64,000 nucleotides of DNA, taken from contig CANPDU010000013.1 of the NCBI GenBank assembly GCA_947573135.1, positions 1 through 64,000 of the forward strand, given 5' to 3'. The DNA comes from an uncultured Bacteroidales bacterium. GTDB lineage: Bacteria > Bacteroidota > Bacteroidia > Bacteroidales > Muribaculaceae. The translations under genes and the position numbers were made by a program. This document shows, piece by piece, positions 22,090-30,810 of the stretch (position 1 is its first letter; each line of letters begins with the position of its first letter). The notes under the pieces were generated by a model. The model searched no databases and had not been told where the DNA came from. It saw nothing but the letters and a program-made list of their open reading frames with translations.

Positions 22090-22968
22090 CTAATATTTTC
22101 CCTCAAACTTAACCGTATAATCTGTTCCTCTGTAGTCACAATGGAACTCAAGTTTCATTCCTTCGGAATAATTTACCGTACCTTTAAGTTTCGAAATAGG
22201 GAAACTCGGGAATGGGACTCCCTCACAGTTCGGAGTAAGAGAATCGCAGCTGAGAGTCACCTCTCCATTCGACATCGTGAAATCGACATTTTCAAATGTC
22301 ATGTTCAGCGACGGCATCCGGTTTAGAAATTTCGCATTGAAAATATAAATATCGGCCTTCGATGTCTTGAAATTGAAATCAACCCAATAGATAGGTCGCT
22401 TATCTTCTGCTAACGAAGTGTCTTCTTCCGGAACATACACCGTTTCGCCTGCCGATGAAACTGTTTTTCCTGTCATACAGCAACCGACAAGTTCAGCATC
22501 TGTTCCGTCGGCTTCTATTTCAAATTTATACATGATGCCCGGCTCATAGGTATTGCCGTTAAAAGCATCAAGCAACATAAATTTCAGTTTCTTGAACTCA
22601 GGAACAGCCGTGATCCCGGTTATCTCAGGTTTTACATTCTCTATTTCTACAACTTTCCAGCCACTTTCATTATAATTCCACGGCAGAGACGAAAAACTCA
22701 TTTTTGGGAATCTCAGACCCGTAGTGCTACCGGCCTGAGGAATCACCACGCCGGTCATTGCCAGATCAACAGTATTGTTGCTGTAGTTATACTGTGCCGA
22801 AAACGACATCCGGCTCGTACATTGCGCATGAGTCGTTACATCCTTTGCAACACTCAAACAGTGGCCGAGTGTCTGATCACTAACGAGATCTGATGTGTCA
22901 TTCTTACACGAAGTCAAACTTGCGGCTGCAATTGCTATGAAAAATAATTTGATTATATGCTTTCTCAT
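22090..22968 (-). CDS. Uncharacterised lipoprotein
   Basis: About 292 residues from the ATG at 22968, chosen because it directly opens a lipoprotein signal (MRKHIIKLFFIAIAAASLTSC, lipid-modified Cys21) and lies at the right distance from a consensus promoter. The mature protein looks all-beta, with two similar-looking halves each ending in a long strand-rich segment. I do not recognise a family with certainty; it resembles the DUF-type lipoproteins common in Bacteroidales. It has its own promoter and lies between the export operon and the TonB receptor; a link to the receptor is possible but not shown. Confidence 0.75.
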   Translation of the reverse strand: MRKHIIKLFFIAIAAASLTSCKNDTSDLVSDQTLGHCLSVAKDVTTHAQCTSRMSFSAQYNYSNNTVDLAMTGVVIPQAGSTTGLRFPKMSFSSLPWNYNESGWKVVEIENVKPEITGITAVPEFKKLKFMLLDAFNGNTYEPGIMYKFEIEADGTDAELVGCCMTGKTVSSAGETVYVPEEDTSLAEDKRPIYWVDFNFKTSKADIYIFNAKFLNRMPSLNMTFENVDFTMSNGEVTLSCDSLTPNCEGVPFPSFPISKLKGTVNYSEGMKLEFHCDYRGTDYTVKFEGKY

Positions 22969-22997
22969 TGAAGTAATTATGTGATTAATCTTTTTTG

Positions 22998-23029
22998 CAA
23001 AATTACACATAAATAGACCGCCCGACAAA
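22998..23029 (-). promoter_or_regulatory. Consensus promoter of the lipoprotein gene
   Basis: On the minus strand, TTTG (23026-23029) is followed after 20 nt by TAATTTTG (22998-23005). Both boxes and the spacing fit the Bacteroidetes sigma-ABfr consensus exactly. The start is predicted near 22990, 20 nt or so before the ATG. Confidence 0.75.
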
Positions 23030-23078
23030 ACATATGCCTGACAAAGAGCGTCATTTAATATATTTTATGTTTGTTATA

Positions 23079-25316
23079 CTATTTGTTAAGTTGCGCTGCC
23101 GCATCAAACGTCAGCCTTACTGTTGCTCCCACACGCCAGGGCAATCCCCGTTGCACAAAAGCGTTGCCGATCGACACAAAGTAAAATGTGTTATATTTCG
23201 TCGATGTCAGATTTTCGCCCCAGAGCCTGACACTCCAGTTGTCTTTCTCGACAGCGGCCGAAGCGCCGATTAACACATAAAACGGCTGCCGCACACTGTT
23301 AGCTTCATCCCAGTGTATATCGCCGGCTCCTCTTAAATTCACATTAAGCGAAGGCCTCGTGCCTGCGATTTCAATAGGCAACGACCAGTTGATTCCTGCA
23401 AATAATGTCTGAGCCGGGGCATAAGGCAGACGCTTGCCTCTGTAATCTCCTTTAGTGTCTGCAAAGCGGCTGAAAGTCGCATGTGTATATCCGTAGCTCG
23501 ACCTTATCACAAGCTCATCCGTAACGTGCCAGGTCAATGAAATTTCTGCTCCTCGGCTTTTGGTTCGGCCCGCATTGGTCATTATGCGTCCCGTAGTCAT
23601 GCCGGGCGGAAACATTGTCAGCTGCTGATCGCGGCAGTCAATATAAAATAATGCTGCGTCTGCCGATAAGCGTCCGTTAAGCCACGCAGATTTTACTCCT
23701 AATTCATAATTCCAGCTTTTTTCGGGCTTATAGCTCACAATATCGCTTAAATTATAGGTCATTGACAGACCCATATACTGCATTATTCGTTGCTGAAGCA
23801 CATCACTGAACATCTGCGTATTATAGCCGCCTGATTTATATGCTTTACTCACAGTGGCATATATTTTGACATCAGGCAACTGATAAGCCACTGCCATTTT
23901 CGGCAGAAGTTCCATATAATTATTTTTCAATGATCCTGAATCATTTATCTTAAGCGGCGTGTGTCGGAATGGCCGTAATTGACCGTCATCTGTTTTTTCA
24001 AGAGTCTCATAACCTGTATCGCAATGGCTGCGGTGATCAAGACTTACCCACTCGCTGTCCCACCGCAACCCGAGCTGAAATTCCCAGCGGTCAAGATGAT
24101 AGGTACTCTCGTGATAAAGAGCAAAACCGCGCGACTTCTGTTTGAAATCACTGCCGAGCACAAAACTGCGTTCGTCCCACCTTATAGGATAATCGGGGTT
24201 CATTTCATTTCTGTGATTTTCTATAAGCTTTGTAATTCCCGTATCGAAAAAAGTTACCGGTGCATCCATGTCGCCTGACTTGGAAAACGCGAATACGCCG
24301 CCAAGCCAGTCATATGAACCGCGCGAACCCTTCGTGTACAAATCCTCCGTAAAAGACCATTCACGGCGTTTTTGTGTCAGAGCGAAATAATCGTCGGGCA
24401 GAAAATCCTGATCAAGAGTCATATTGTCATCGATATATTGGGCCGTTGTCACAGACGTGACTATAACCCTTTTCCCTGCCCACGCCACAGTCAGACCGTC
24501 AGCAAAGGTCGTCCGCTTATAAAAACATGTGTCATTATATGCTATCTTGCCCGACGACAGCGATTCATAGGGATATCCGCTTTGCCTGCCGTGTGAAAAC
24601 GATGCTATATTTGTTACTGAAGACCATGAGCGCGGACGCCATGCAAGCTTCCATCTCACTGCTCCGTTACGGTCGCTCCCGGTCTTCTGGCCATTGTATT
24701 CATTGCTGTAATAGCCGTCATTCATACTGTATAGGGCGCTCAACGCACTCCCCCACTTCTCTGAGAATTTATGATACCATCCGATCGAGGCTCTTGTATC
24801 ATTATTACGGCCATAGCTCGCCATAGCTCGCCAGCCCGTAAAGCTCCATGGAGATAAAGTTCTTATATTTACCTGACCTCCCATCGTATTACGTCCGTTA
24901 AGCAACGACTGGGCTCCTCTCAGCACTTCTATGCTTTCAATATCGGCGACATCGAAATCATAGGCGTCTTTATTCAGTATAGGCACATTATCCACGCTCA
25001 AACCTATTATGGGCTGATCCATCCTCGCACCCAGACCTCTGACATATATTGATGATGTCATTCGCGATCCATAATCAGGAATATAAAAATTGGGAGCCAT
25101 TTCGCTAACATCCTTGAGCCCCGTTATTCCATATCTGCGTATCATACCGGCTCCGATACGCGTTGTGGCTGCGAGCTCGGTTGCCGGAGCCTGTTTGACT
25201 CCGACCACTTCAAGTCCTTTCAGTTCTCTGTGGCGTCCGGCAAGTGTGTCTGTGACCTCGCCCGACATATTCAGTGCGAATGAAAGCAACGATATAATAA
25301 TGATGAGATGTTTCAT
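23079..25316 (-). CDS. TonB-dependent outer-membrane receptor
   Basis: A 745-residue outer-membrane active transporter. Signal peptide 1-19; plug domain about 40-155 (IRRYGITGLKDVSEMAPNFY, SIYVRGLGARMDQP, IESIEVLRGAQSLLNGRNTM, GGQVNIRT); then a 22-strand barrel with aromatic-rich strands and a C-terminal RVGATVRLTF strand. It has only about 40 residues before the plug, so the carboxypeptidase-like N-terminal domain of SusC proteins is absent, and no susD gene is near. A siderophore, cobalamin or other small-ligand receptor is therefore more likely than a glycan porter. It is divergent from an ECF sigma factor gene, 116 nt away, but lacks the signalling N-domain of trans-envelope regulators. 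Confidence 0.92.
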   Translation of the reverse strand: MKHLIIIISLLSFALNMSGEVTDTLAGRHRELKGLEVVGVKQAPATELAATTRIGAGMIRRYGITGLKDVSEMAPNFYIPDYGSRMTSSIYVRGLGARMDQPIIGLSVDNVPILNKDAYDFDVADIESIEVLRGAQSLLNGRNTMGGQVNIRTLSPWSFTGWRAMASYGRNNDTRASIGWYHKFSEKWGSALSALYSMNDGYYSNEYNGQKTGSDRNGAVRWKLAWRPRSWSSVTNIASFSHGRQSGYPYESLSSGKIAYNDTCFYKRTTFADGLTVAWAGKRVIVTSVTTAQYIDDNMTLDQDFLPDDYFALTQKRREWSFTEDLYTKGSRGSYDWLGGVFAFSKSGDMDAPVTFFDTGITKLIENHRNEMNPDYPIRWDERSFVLGSDFKQKSRGFALYHESTYHLDRWEFQLGLRWDSEWVSLDHRSHCDTGYETLEKTDDGQLRPFRHTPLKINDSGSLKNNYMELLPKMAVAYQLPDVKIYATVSKAYKSGGYNTQMFSDVLQQRIMQYMGLSMTYNLSDIVSYKPEKSWNYELGVKSAWLNGRLSADAALFYIDCRDQQLTMFPPGMTTGRIMTNAGRTKSRGAEISLTWHVTDELVIRSSYGYTHATFSRFADTKGDYRGKRLPYAPAQTLFAGINWSLPIEIAGTRPSLNVNLRGAGDIHWDEANSVRQPFYVLIGASAAVEKDNWSVRLWGENLTSTKYNTFYFVSIGNAFVQRGLPWRVGATVRLTFDAAAQLNK

Positions 25317-25324
25317 TTCAACTG

Positions 25325-25332
25325 CAAATTTA
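25325..25332 (-). promoter_or_regulatory. -7 element of the TonB receptor gene
   Basis: The minus strand reads TAAATTTGC. The ATG of the receptor begins only 8 nt after the element, so the transcript would have almost no leader. A -33 TTTG at the right spacing is not visible, so the element could also be chance in A/T-rich DNA. Confidence 0.45.
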
Positions 25333-25396
25333 CATCATAATTATCAAAAAATCATAAATAGATTCTCCCTCAGGCATCTTTTTAAAAAATTATGAG

Positions 25397-25404
25397 TAAA
25401 TTTG
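25397..25404 (+). promoter_or_regulatory. -7 element of the ECF sigma operon
   Basis: TAAATTTG fits TAnnTTTG. The ATG of the sigma factor lies 28 nt downstream. No good -33 box is visible. Together with the element at 25325-25332, it makes this 116-nt gap a divergent promoter region. Confidence 0.45.
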
Positions 25405-25432
25405 AACGCAAAACCAACCATACGCATTCCAA

Positions 25433-25990
25433 ATGGCCGATTTGCCGACTGAAAACAACCTGCTCATTGCTCGACTTCGCGACCCTCAAACGTGCCGCGA
25501 AGCTTTCGGTGAAGTCATCAAGACTTACACCGAGCCTCTTTATTGGCAGATCAGACGTATGGTTCAGTCACACGACGATGCCAACGACGTCCTTCAGAAT
25601 ACTTTTCTGAAAGCTTGGTCTTCGATCGAAAATTTCAGAGGTGATGCAAAGCTCTCTACCTGGCTATATAAAATTGCGATCAACGAAAGTATCACTTTTT
25701 TGGATCGAGAACGAAAACGCCTCAGCATATCGATCGACGATCAGGAAGCCGATCTCGCTCGAACTATCGAAGCTGACCCACATTTTGACGGTGATGAGCT
25801 TCAGAGAAAACTCAGAATCGCGATCGCATCACTCCCTGAAAAGCAGAGACTTGTATTCAATATGAAATACTTTGACGACATGAAATACGAAGACATGTCC
25901 AACATTCTCGGCACAAGTGTCGGAGCTCTCAAAGCGTCATACCATCTTGCAGTCAAAAAAATCGAGAGCTTTTTCTCTGAGACTGATTAA
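25433..25990 (+). CDS. ECF-type RNA polymerase sigma factor
   Basis: A 185-residue sigma-70 family protein with only regions 2 and 4. Region 2 is about 25-95 (DDANDVLQNTFLKAWSSIENFRGDAKLSTWL, continuing into the KIAINESITFLDRER part). Region 4 is about 125-180 (SLPEKQRLVFNMKYFDDMKYEDM, then the helix-turn-helix NILGTSVGALKASYHLAVKK). The following two genes encode a one-helix membrane protein and a Spy-like periplasmic protein, so it probably responds to envelope stress. The start follows a -7 element by 28 nt. Confidence 0.93.
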   Translation: MADLPTENNLLIARLRDPQTCREAFGEVIKTYTEPLYWQIRRMVQSHDDANDVLQNTFLKAWSSIENFRGDAKLSTWLYKIAINESITFLDRERKRLSISIDDQEADLARTIEADPHFDGDELQRKLRIAIASLPEKQRLVFNMKYFDDMKYEDMSNILGTSVGALKASYHLAVKKIESFFSETD

Positions 25991-26052
25991 ACTTTATTGA
26001 CTTTTTGAAGTCAATATCATATATAGATATAGAGATTAAAAATATCACTTAA

Positions 26053-26523
26053 ATGAAAAATCAACGCGACATACTCACCGAAATAAACCACAAGGACGGC
26101 CTGACCGTTCCTGACGGATATTTCGAATCCTTTGCCGCAAAATTGTCTGAGGCTTTGCCTTTCAGAGAAGAAGCTGAGATGCCGGCCAATATTATACGGC
26201 CGCCACACACCCTTTGGACTCGCATAAGGCCTTACGTTTATCTTGCGGCGATGTTTGCCGGCATATGGTGCATGTTGAAAATGTTTTCGCTTATGATTTC
26301 TCCGTCTGACGCCAACAATGTGATTGATCGCAATCCGGTTTTGGCCGAAGCTATTAAAAACGACGTTTTTATCAACGATTATATTTTCAATGACCTCAAT
26401 CAGTGGGATATTATTGACGAAATGATCGAAGATGGTTTTGACAGTTCTTCTCTTGAAGAAATTGCTGTTTCGGATTCTGATGTGACTTTTATTGATCCCG
26501 CAGCGCTGCCTGTAGCTGAATAA
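26053..26523 (+). CDS. Single-pass membrane protein, probable anti-sigma partner
   Basis: A 156-residue protein with an N-terminal cytoplasmic part (about 1-60, NHKDGLTVPDGYFESFAAKLSEALP), one membrane helix (about 68-90, VYLAAMFAGIWCMLKMFSLMI) and a strongly acidic C-terminal part. The topology (N-in, one helix, encoded directly after an ECF sigma gene) suits an anti-sigma factor, but I see no zinc-binding HxxxCxxC signature. The role is inferred from context only. Confidence 0.75.
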   Translation: MKNQRDILTEINHKDGLTVPDGYFESFAAKLSEALPFREEAEMPANIIRPPHTLWTRIRPYVYLAAMFAGIWCMLKMFSLMISPSDANNVIDRNPVLAEAIKNDVFINDYIFNDLNQWDIIDEMIEDGFDSSSLEEIAVSDSDVTFIDPAALPVAE

Positions 26524-26534
26524 ATCTTTAACGT

Positions 26535-27017
26535 ATGAACAAAGCATTATCTTTTATATTATTTTTTGTCGCTGCTTCGTTTTCCTTTATATCTTTTGCT
26601 CAGCAGCCTGACGAGAATGACCGTCAGAAATGGATAAGCGAAGTTAGAAATTATAAACACGAATTTTTGGCTAAAGAACTCGACCTGTCGAAAAGCCAAC
26701 AATCTGAATTCTTTGACATTTACGACGAAATGGAAGATAGGGTTGAAAAACTCAACTCCGAGTCTCGTGATCTCGTTCAGCGAGTCCTGTCAGATCCTGA
26801 TGCTACCGATGTCGAACTTGATGCCGCAGCCAGGGTCGTATACCAGCTTAAAAACGAAGAAAGCAAGATTGAACTCGAATATTTCGATCGCTTCAAAAAA
26901 ATACTTCAGCCTCGTCAGTTGATACTTTTGAAAAGTGCCGAAAGAAAATTCACTCAACAATTGATGATCCATCATCGCAGGCTGAAAAAAGCCGACAATG
27001 GACGCAAAAAATCTTGA
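26535..27017 (+). CDS. Spy/CpxP-like periplasmic helical protein
   Basis: A 160-residue protein with a signal peptide (residues 1-22, ending SFISFAQ) and an all-helical, highly charged mature part. The segment ELDLSKSQQSEFFDIYDEME and the later ILQPRQLILLKSAERKFTQQ resemble the LTxxQ-type repeats of Spy/CpxP and periplasmic metal-sensor proteins. It is encoded 11 nt after the membrane protein gene and followed by a terminator, so it is the third gene of the sigma operon. Possible roles are a periplasmic chaperone or stress sensor. Confidence 0.75.
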   Translation: MNKALSFILFFVAASFSFISFAQQPDENDRQKWISEVRNYKHEFLAKELDLSKSQQSEFFDIYDEMEDRVEKLNSESRDLVQRVLSDPDATDVELDAAARVVYQLKNEESKIELEYFDRFKKILQPRQLILLKSAERKFTQQLMIHHRRLKKADNGRKKS

Positions 27018-27038
27018 TCACACCCCCCGATTTATATG

Positions 27039-27064
27039 CTAAGCCCCGATGCGTCGGGGCTTAG
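27039..27064 (+). terminator. Hairpin terminator of the ECF sigma operon
   Basis: A perfect 11-bp stem (27039-27049 with 27054-27064, core GCCCCGA/TCGGGGC) encloses the loop TGCG. It is 21 nt after the stop codon. No long T run follows; the next bases are TGACTTTA and then the repeat element begins. Confidence 0.75.
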
Positions 27065-27070
27065 TGACTT

Positions 27071-27292
27071 TAAGAGCTTGTTTAATAATAAATGTTGCCG
27101 GCAGGGTTGCATATCTTGAGGAGCAGGGCTAAAAGCTCCCAAGATATGTAAAGCAAAGGTAATTTTAAATTAATCAAATCTATTGCGTAAAGATCTTAAA
27201 AGAAATGAAAAGATGTAAGTATTATAAAAAGAATAGCAGCCTACGGCCGGTCGCCGGCATGCCAATAACATTTATTTTTAAACAAGCTCTAA
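27071..27292. mobile_element. MITE-like element with 23-bp inverted ends and TAA duplication
   Basis: Ends 27074-27096 and 27267-27289 are inverted copies of each other (GAGCTTGTTTAA... , 23 nt, one mismatch). They are bounded by the same three bases TAA on both sides (27071-27073 and 27290-27292), as a target-site duplication would be. The 216-bp body has no coding potential. It holds an imperfect hairpin (27110-27148) and a minus-strand TACCTTTGC promoter-like box (27154-27161). GAGC ends and 3-bp TNA-type duplications recall IS5-family (IS1031-group) elements, so an IS of that kind elsewhere in the genome may have mobilised it. It lies between the sigma operon terminator and the acyl-CoA ligase gene and fills most of this 315-bp gap. 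Confidence 0.8.
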
Positions 27293-27332
27293 ATCAAACA
27301 CTTTTCTGCTTTTCGCGTTATAACAACAAAAA

Positions 27333-29000
27333 ATGATTTCAACTATGACTCGTAAAGACGACATCAACCAATACATCGCTCAAGCCATTAAAGAAAACTG
27401 GGAGAGCCTCGCGCTGACTGATTTTGACGGTTCTTCATTCCAGTATCGCGATGTTGCGCGAAAAATCGCAAAACTCCATATCCTGTTTGATCACACAGTC
27501 ATTAAATCCGGTGATAAAATCGCGCTTTGCGGTCGCAACAGCGCCCAATGGGCGATTGCTTTTCTCGCCGTTGTGACTTATGGTGCCGTTGCCGTTCCCA
27601 TCCTTCATGATTTCAAGGCCGACAATATCCATCATCTTGTAAATCACAGCGAGTCTAAGTTACTCTTTGTTGATGCGGCGATCTGGGAGAATCTTGATCC
27701 CGACAACATGACTTTACTCGAAGGCGCATTACTAATCAACGATTATTCAATTCTGTTGAGCCGAAGCAAGCGACTCGACACATCACGCCACAATCTGAAC
27801 CGTCTGTTCGGCGAGAAATATCCCGAACGCTTCACGGCTGATAATGTCGAATACTTCTCCCCTGCGCCCGACAGGCTTGCTCTGATAAATTACACTTCTG
27901 GTTCTACCGGTCTCTCAAAGGGCGTGATGTTGTCTTACGGCAATCTCTGGTCTAACGTGCAGTTCTGCATCGACGGCCTCGACTTTCTTATGCCGGACGA
28001 CGGTCTTGTATGCATGCTTCCGCTTGCTCACATGTTCGGACTGATGGTCGAACTGTTGCACCCTTTTGTAAAAGGTTGCCACGTGTCTTTCCTCACACGC
28101 ACGCCATCGCCGAGAGTCATCATGGAAGCTTTTGCCCGTGTAAAGCCAAAACTCATAGTCACGGTGCCGCTTATTATCGAGAAAATCATTCGCACACGCG
28201 TATTCCCTATGCTCGACAAACCTTTGATGAAACTTCTTCTCAATGTTCCGGTAATCGACGACAAACTTTTTGCTCGGATTAAAAATAAGCTCACCGAGGT
28301 ATTCGGCGGAAACCTCAGGCAGATCATCATTGGTGGTGCAGGCCTCAACAATGATGTCGAGAAATTTCTTCGCCGCATCCATTTCCCCTACACTGTCGGT
28401 TATGGCATGACCGAATGCGGACCTCTCGTAGCTTACGCGCCATGGGACATTCAGCGCCAAAGTTCTTGTGGCAGGATAGTCGACCGTATGGAAATGAAAA
28501 TTGCATCCGACGATCCCGCCAACAAGCCGGGCGTACTGTGGGTCAAAGGCGACAACGTCATGCAGGGTTACTACAAAAATCCCGAAGCCACGGCAGCGGT
28601 TTTCGACGACGGATGGATGAACACCGGCGACATATGCACAGTCGATCCCGACGGCTTCCTATATATCCGCGGCCGTGATAAAAACATGATTCTCGGCCCC
28701 TCAGGTCAGAACATATATCCCGAAGAAATCGAGATGCAGCTCAACGCAATGCCCTATGTCGGCGAATCTCTTATCGTCGAGCGCAACGGTAGACTTGTCG
28801 CTCTCATATACCCCGACATCGAAAACGCAAAGCGCCAGCAGATGAGCGACTCCGAGCTTGCCGACATAATGCGCCAGAATATTGCGGCCCTTAACTCTGC
28901 ACTCCCGGCATTCAGTCAGATAGCAGACCATAAGATCATGAGTGAGGAATTCGAAAAAACGCCCAAGCGTTCAATCAAAAGATATTTATACCAACATTAA
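27333..29000 (+). CDS. Long-chain acyl-CoA ligase (AMP-forming)
   Basis: A 555-residue member of the ANL adenylate-forming family, which activates a carboxylic acid to acyl-AMP and then transfers it to CoA. The AMP-binding P-loop is YTSGSTGLSKGV (about 188-199), with the GYGMTECGP motif near 353, the WMNTGDI hinge region near 430 and the C-terminal domain with KNMILGPSGQNIYPEEIE. It is slightly shorter than E. coli FadD (561). It is the first gene of a group with bioB, a methylase gene and radA (gaps 32, 2 and 9 nt). The close link to bioB is not enough to call it a pimeloyl-CoA synthetase. The MITE sits just upstream and may have altered its promoter. Confidence 0.9.
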   Translation: MISTMTRKDDINQYIAQAIKENWESLALTDFDGSSFQYRDVARKIAKLHILFDHTVIKSGDKIALCGRNSAQWAIAFLAVVTYGAVAVPILHDFKADNIHHLVNHSESKLLFVDAAIWENLDPDNMTLLEGALLINDYSILLSRSKRLDTSRHNLNRLFGEKYPERFTADNVEYFSPAPDRLALINYTSGSTGLSKGVMLSYGNLWSNVQFCIDGLDFLMPDDGLVCMLPLAHMFGLMVELLHPFVKGCHVSFLTRTPSPRVIMEAFARVKPKLIVTVPLIIEKIIRTRVFPMLDKPLMKLLLNVPVIDDKLFARIKNKLTEVFGGNLRQIIIGGAGLNNDVEKFLRRIHFPYTVGYGMTECGPLVAYAPWDIQRQSSCGRIVDRMEMKIASDDPANKPGVLWVKGDNVMQGYYKNPEATAAVFDDGWMNTGDICTVDPDGFLYIRGRDKNMILGPSGQNIYPEEIEMQLNAMPYVGESLIVERNGRLVALIYPDIENAKRQQMSDSELADIMRQNIAALNSALPAFSQIADHKIMSEEFEKTPKRSIKRYLYQH

Positions 29001-29032
29001 CGGCCTTAGAGCCGATCATTTATCACGTTACA

Positions 29033-30010
29033 ATGGATTTTAACTTTCTGATCTCCCGTCTCAAGTCAAAAATTCTTGATGGCGGAGACATTGACGATAA
29101 CGAAGCCTATGCTCTGGCTGAAACTCTGCCCGAGTCGGCCGACGCTTTGCGCGAGGCCGCGGCTGAAATCACAGCATGCCTCTGTAGTCGTACATTCGAC
29201 TCTTGTTCAATTGTCAACGCACGTTCGGGACTTTGCAGCGAAAATTGTAAATGGTGCGCTCAGTCAAAACATCATTCGACAGCCTGTGAGACATACGACC
29301 TCATCGATCACGACGAATGCCTCGCTGCCGCACGCGACAACCGTTCCAAAGGCGTCCGCCGCTTTTCGCTCGTCGCCAGCGGACGCGCCGTCAAAGGCAA
29401 TGCGCTTAAAAGTATGTGTGCTCTCCTTCGCGAAGCTAAAGAAACAACCGGCATCAGCACATGCGCCTCACTCGGACTTCTCGACCGCGACGATCTTCAG
29501 TTGCTTTGGGATGCAGGTGTGCGGCGATATCACTGTAATCTTGAGACTGCGCCCTCTCATTTCGTGAAACTTTGCACCACTCACACAATCGACAACAAAA
29601 TAAAAACTATCCGCGCGGCTAAGGAAATAGGTTTCGAAGTTTGCTCCGGTGGCATTATCGGCATGGGTGAGACCCGGCGACAGCGTGTTGAGTTTGCGTT
29701 AAAGCTCCGCGAAGTCGAGCCTCATTCAATTCCCATCAACATTCTGTCACCGATACCCGGAACTCCGCTCGAACATCAGGAAGCCATCAGCGATGACGAC
29801 ATACTCGACACTGTCGCTCTGTTCCGCTTCATCCATCCTCGCACTCAGCTACGTTTTGCCGGCGGCCGCAAGCGCCTGTCTCGCGACTTACAGCTCAAAG
29901 CGATGAAAATCGGCATTAACGGCGGCATTGTAGGAGATTTATTAACAACATTAGGCTCTACTGTCGCCGATGACAAAAGACTCATCGACGAAGCCGGATA
30001 TACATTTTAG
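29033..30010 (+). CDS. bioB: Biotin synthase
   Basis: A 325-residue radical-SAM enzyme that inserts sulfur into dethiobiotin. The radical-SAM cluster is C68-x3-C72-x2-C75 in ARSGLCSENCKWCAQS. Further features are the YHCNLETAPSHF region with the auxiliary-cluster Cys (about residue 166), the GGIIGMGETRRQRVEFA segment and the NILSPIPGTPLE loop. All belong to BioB and not to HydE or ThiH. No other biotin genes are in the window. It ends 2 nt before the next gene, so the two are probably translated together. Confidence 0.93.
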   Translation: MDFNFLISRLKSKILDGGDIDDNEAYALAETLPESADALREAAAEITACLCSRTFDSCSIVNARSGLCSENCKWCAQSKHHSTACETYDLIDHDECLAAARDNRSKGVRRFSLVASGRAVKGNALKSMCALLREAKETTGISTCASLGLLDRDDLQLLWDAGVRRYHCNLETAPSHFVKLCTTHTIDNKIKTIRAAKEIGFEVCSGGIIGMGETRRQRVEFALKLREVEPHSIPINILSPIPGTPLEHQEAISDDDILDTVALFRFIHPRTQLRFAGGRKRLSRDLQLKAMKIGINGGIVGDLLTTLGSTVADDKRLIDEAGYTF

Positions 30011-30012
30011 AC

Positions 30013-30801
30013 ATGCCCCAACTGACCAATGCTCTGCGGAAACTCGTGCGCTCTTTAGGCGACGCAAAAGCTCGGCGCGAACATCGCCTTTTCGTTGTCG
30101 AAGGATCAAAATGCGTCTGCGACATTGCCTCGCATTTCACGTGTCGATACCTTTTTGCCCGCTCTTCATGGATCGAAGATAATCCCGCCGTCATTAATCT
30201 CTTAGGCGATGCCGAAATATTTCACGCTACATCCGCTGACCTCGAACGCATGACTCAGCTTTCAACTGCCCCGCAGGTCATAGCGGTCTGTCAGATACCC
30301 GACGAAGCAGATATGTCCGGCTTGTCGCATCTCCGTGATCAGCTCGTTGTGGCTCTCGACCGCATTCAGGATCCCGGCAATCTCGGCACTATAATCCGTC
30401 TCTGCGACTGGATGGGAGTCACCGCCATTCTCGCCTCTCGCGACACTGCCGATGTCTGGTCGCCTAAGGTCGTTCAGTCGACTATGGGAGCTGTTGCGAG
30501 AGTCAGCGTTATCTACTGCGACGATCTGCCGGCCGTTCTACGCGACTGGGGTGCACCGGTCTATGGCACGTTCCTTTCAGCTCCGAACATTTATACTGCC
30601 GAGCTCGGAGCCTCGGGCGTCGTTGTGTTCGGCAATGAAGGTCAGGGCATATCGTCAGACGTTGCGGCGTGCGTTACCGACCGCCTCTTCATTCCCTCTT
30701 TTCCCCCCGATCGGCCGACATCTGAGTCTCTCAACGTTGCGACAGCGGCAGCGATAACACTCTCTCAGTTCCGCTGTCGTCAGCTCCGATCACGAAACTA
30801 A
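30013..30801 (+). CDS. SpoU/TrmH-family RNA 2'-O-methyltransferase
   Basis: A 262-residue protein with an N-terminal substrate-binding part (KLVRSLGDAKARREHRLFVVEGSKCVCD) and a C-terminal SPOUT knot domain. The three SPOUT motifs are present: LDRIQDPGNLGTIIRLCDWM (about 114-133), FGNEGQGISSDV (about 206-217) and SESLNVATAAAI (about 236-247). It is probably a 23S rRNA ribose methylase like RlmB or TsnR types; the exact target cannot be read from sequence. Confidence 0.9.
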   Translation: MPQLTNALRKLVRSLGDAKARREHRLFVVEGSKCVCDIASHFTCRYLFARSSWIEDNPAVINLLGDAEIFHATSADLERMTQLSTAPQVIAVCQIPDEADMSGLSHLRDQLVVALDRIQDPGNLGTIIRLCDWMGVTAILASRDTADVWSPKVVQSTMGAVARVSVIYCDDLPAVLRDWGAPVYGTFLSAPNIYTAELGASGVVVFGNEGQGISSDVAACVTDRLFIPSFPPDRPTSESLNVATAAAITLSQFRCRQLRSRN

Positions 30802-30810
30802 GAGCTTATT

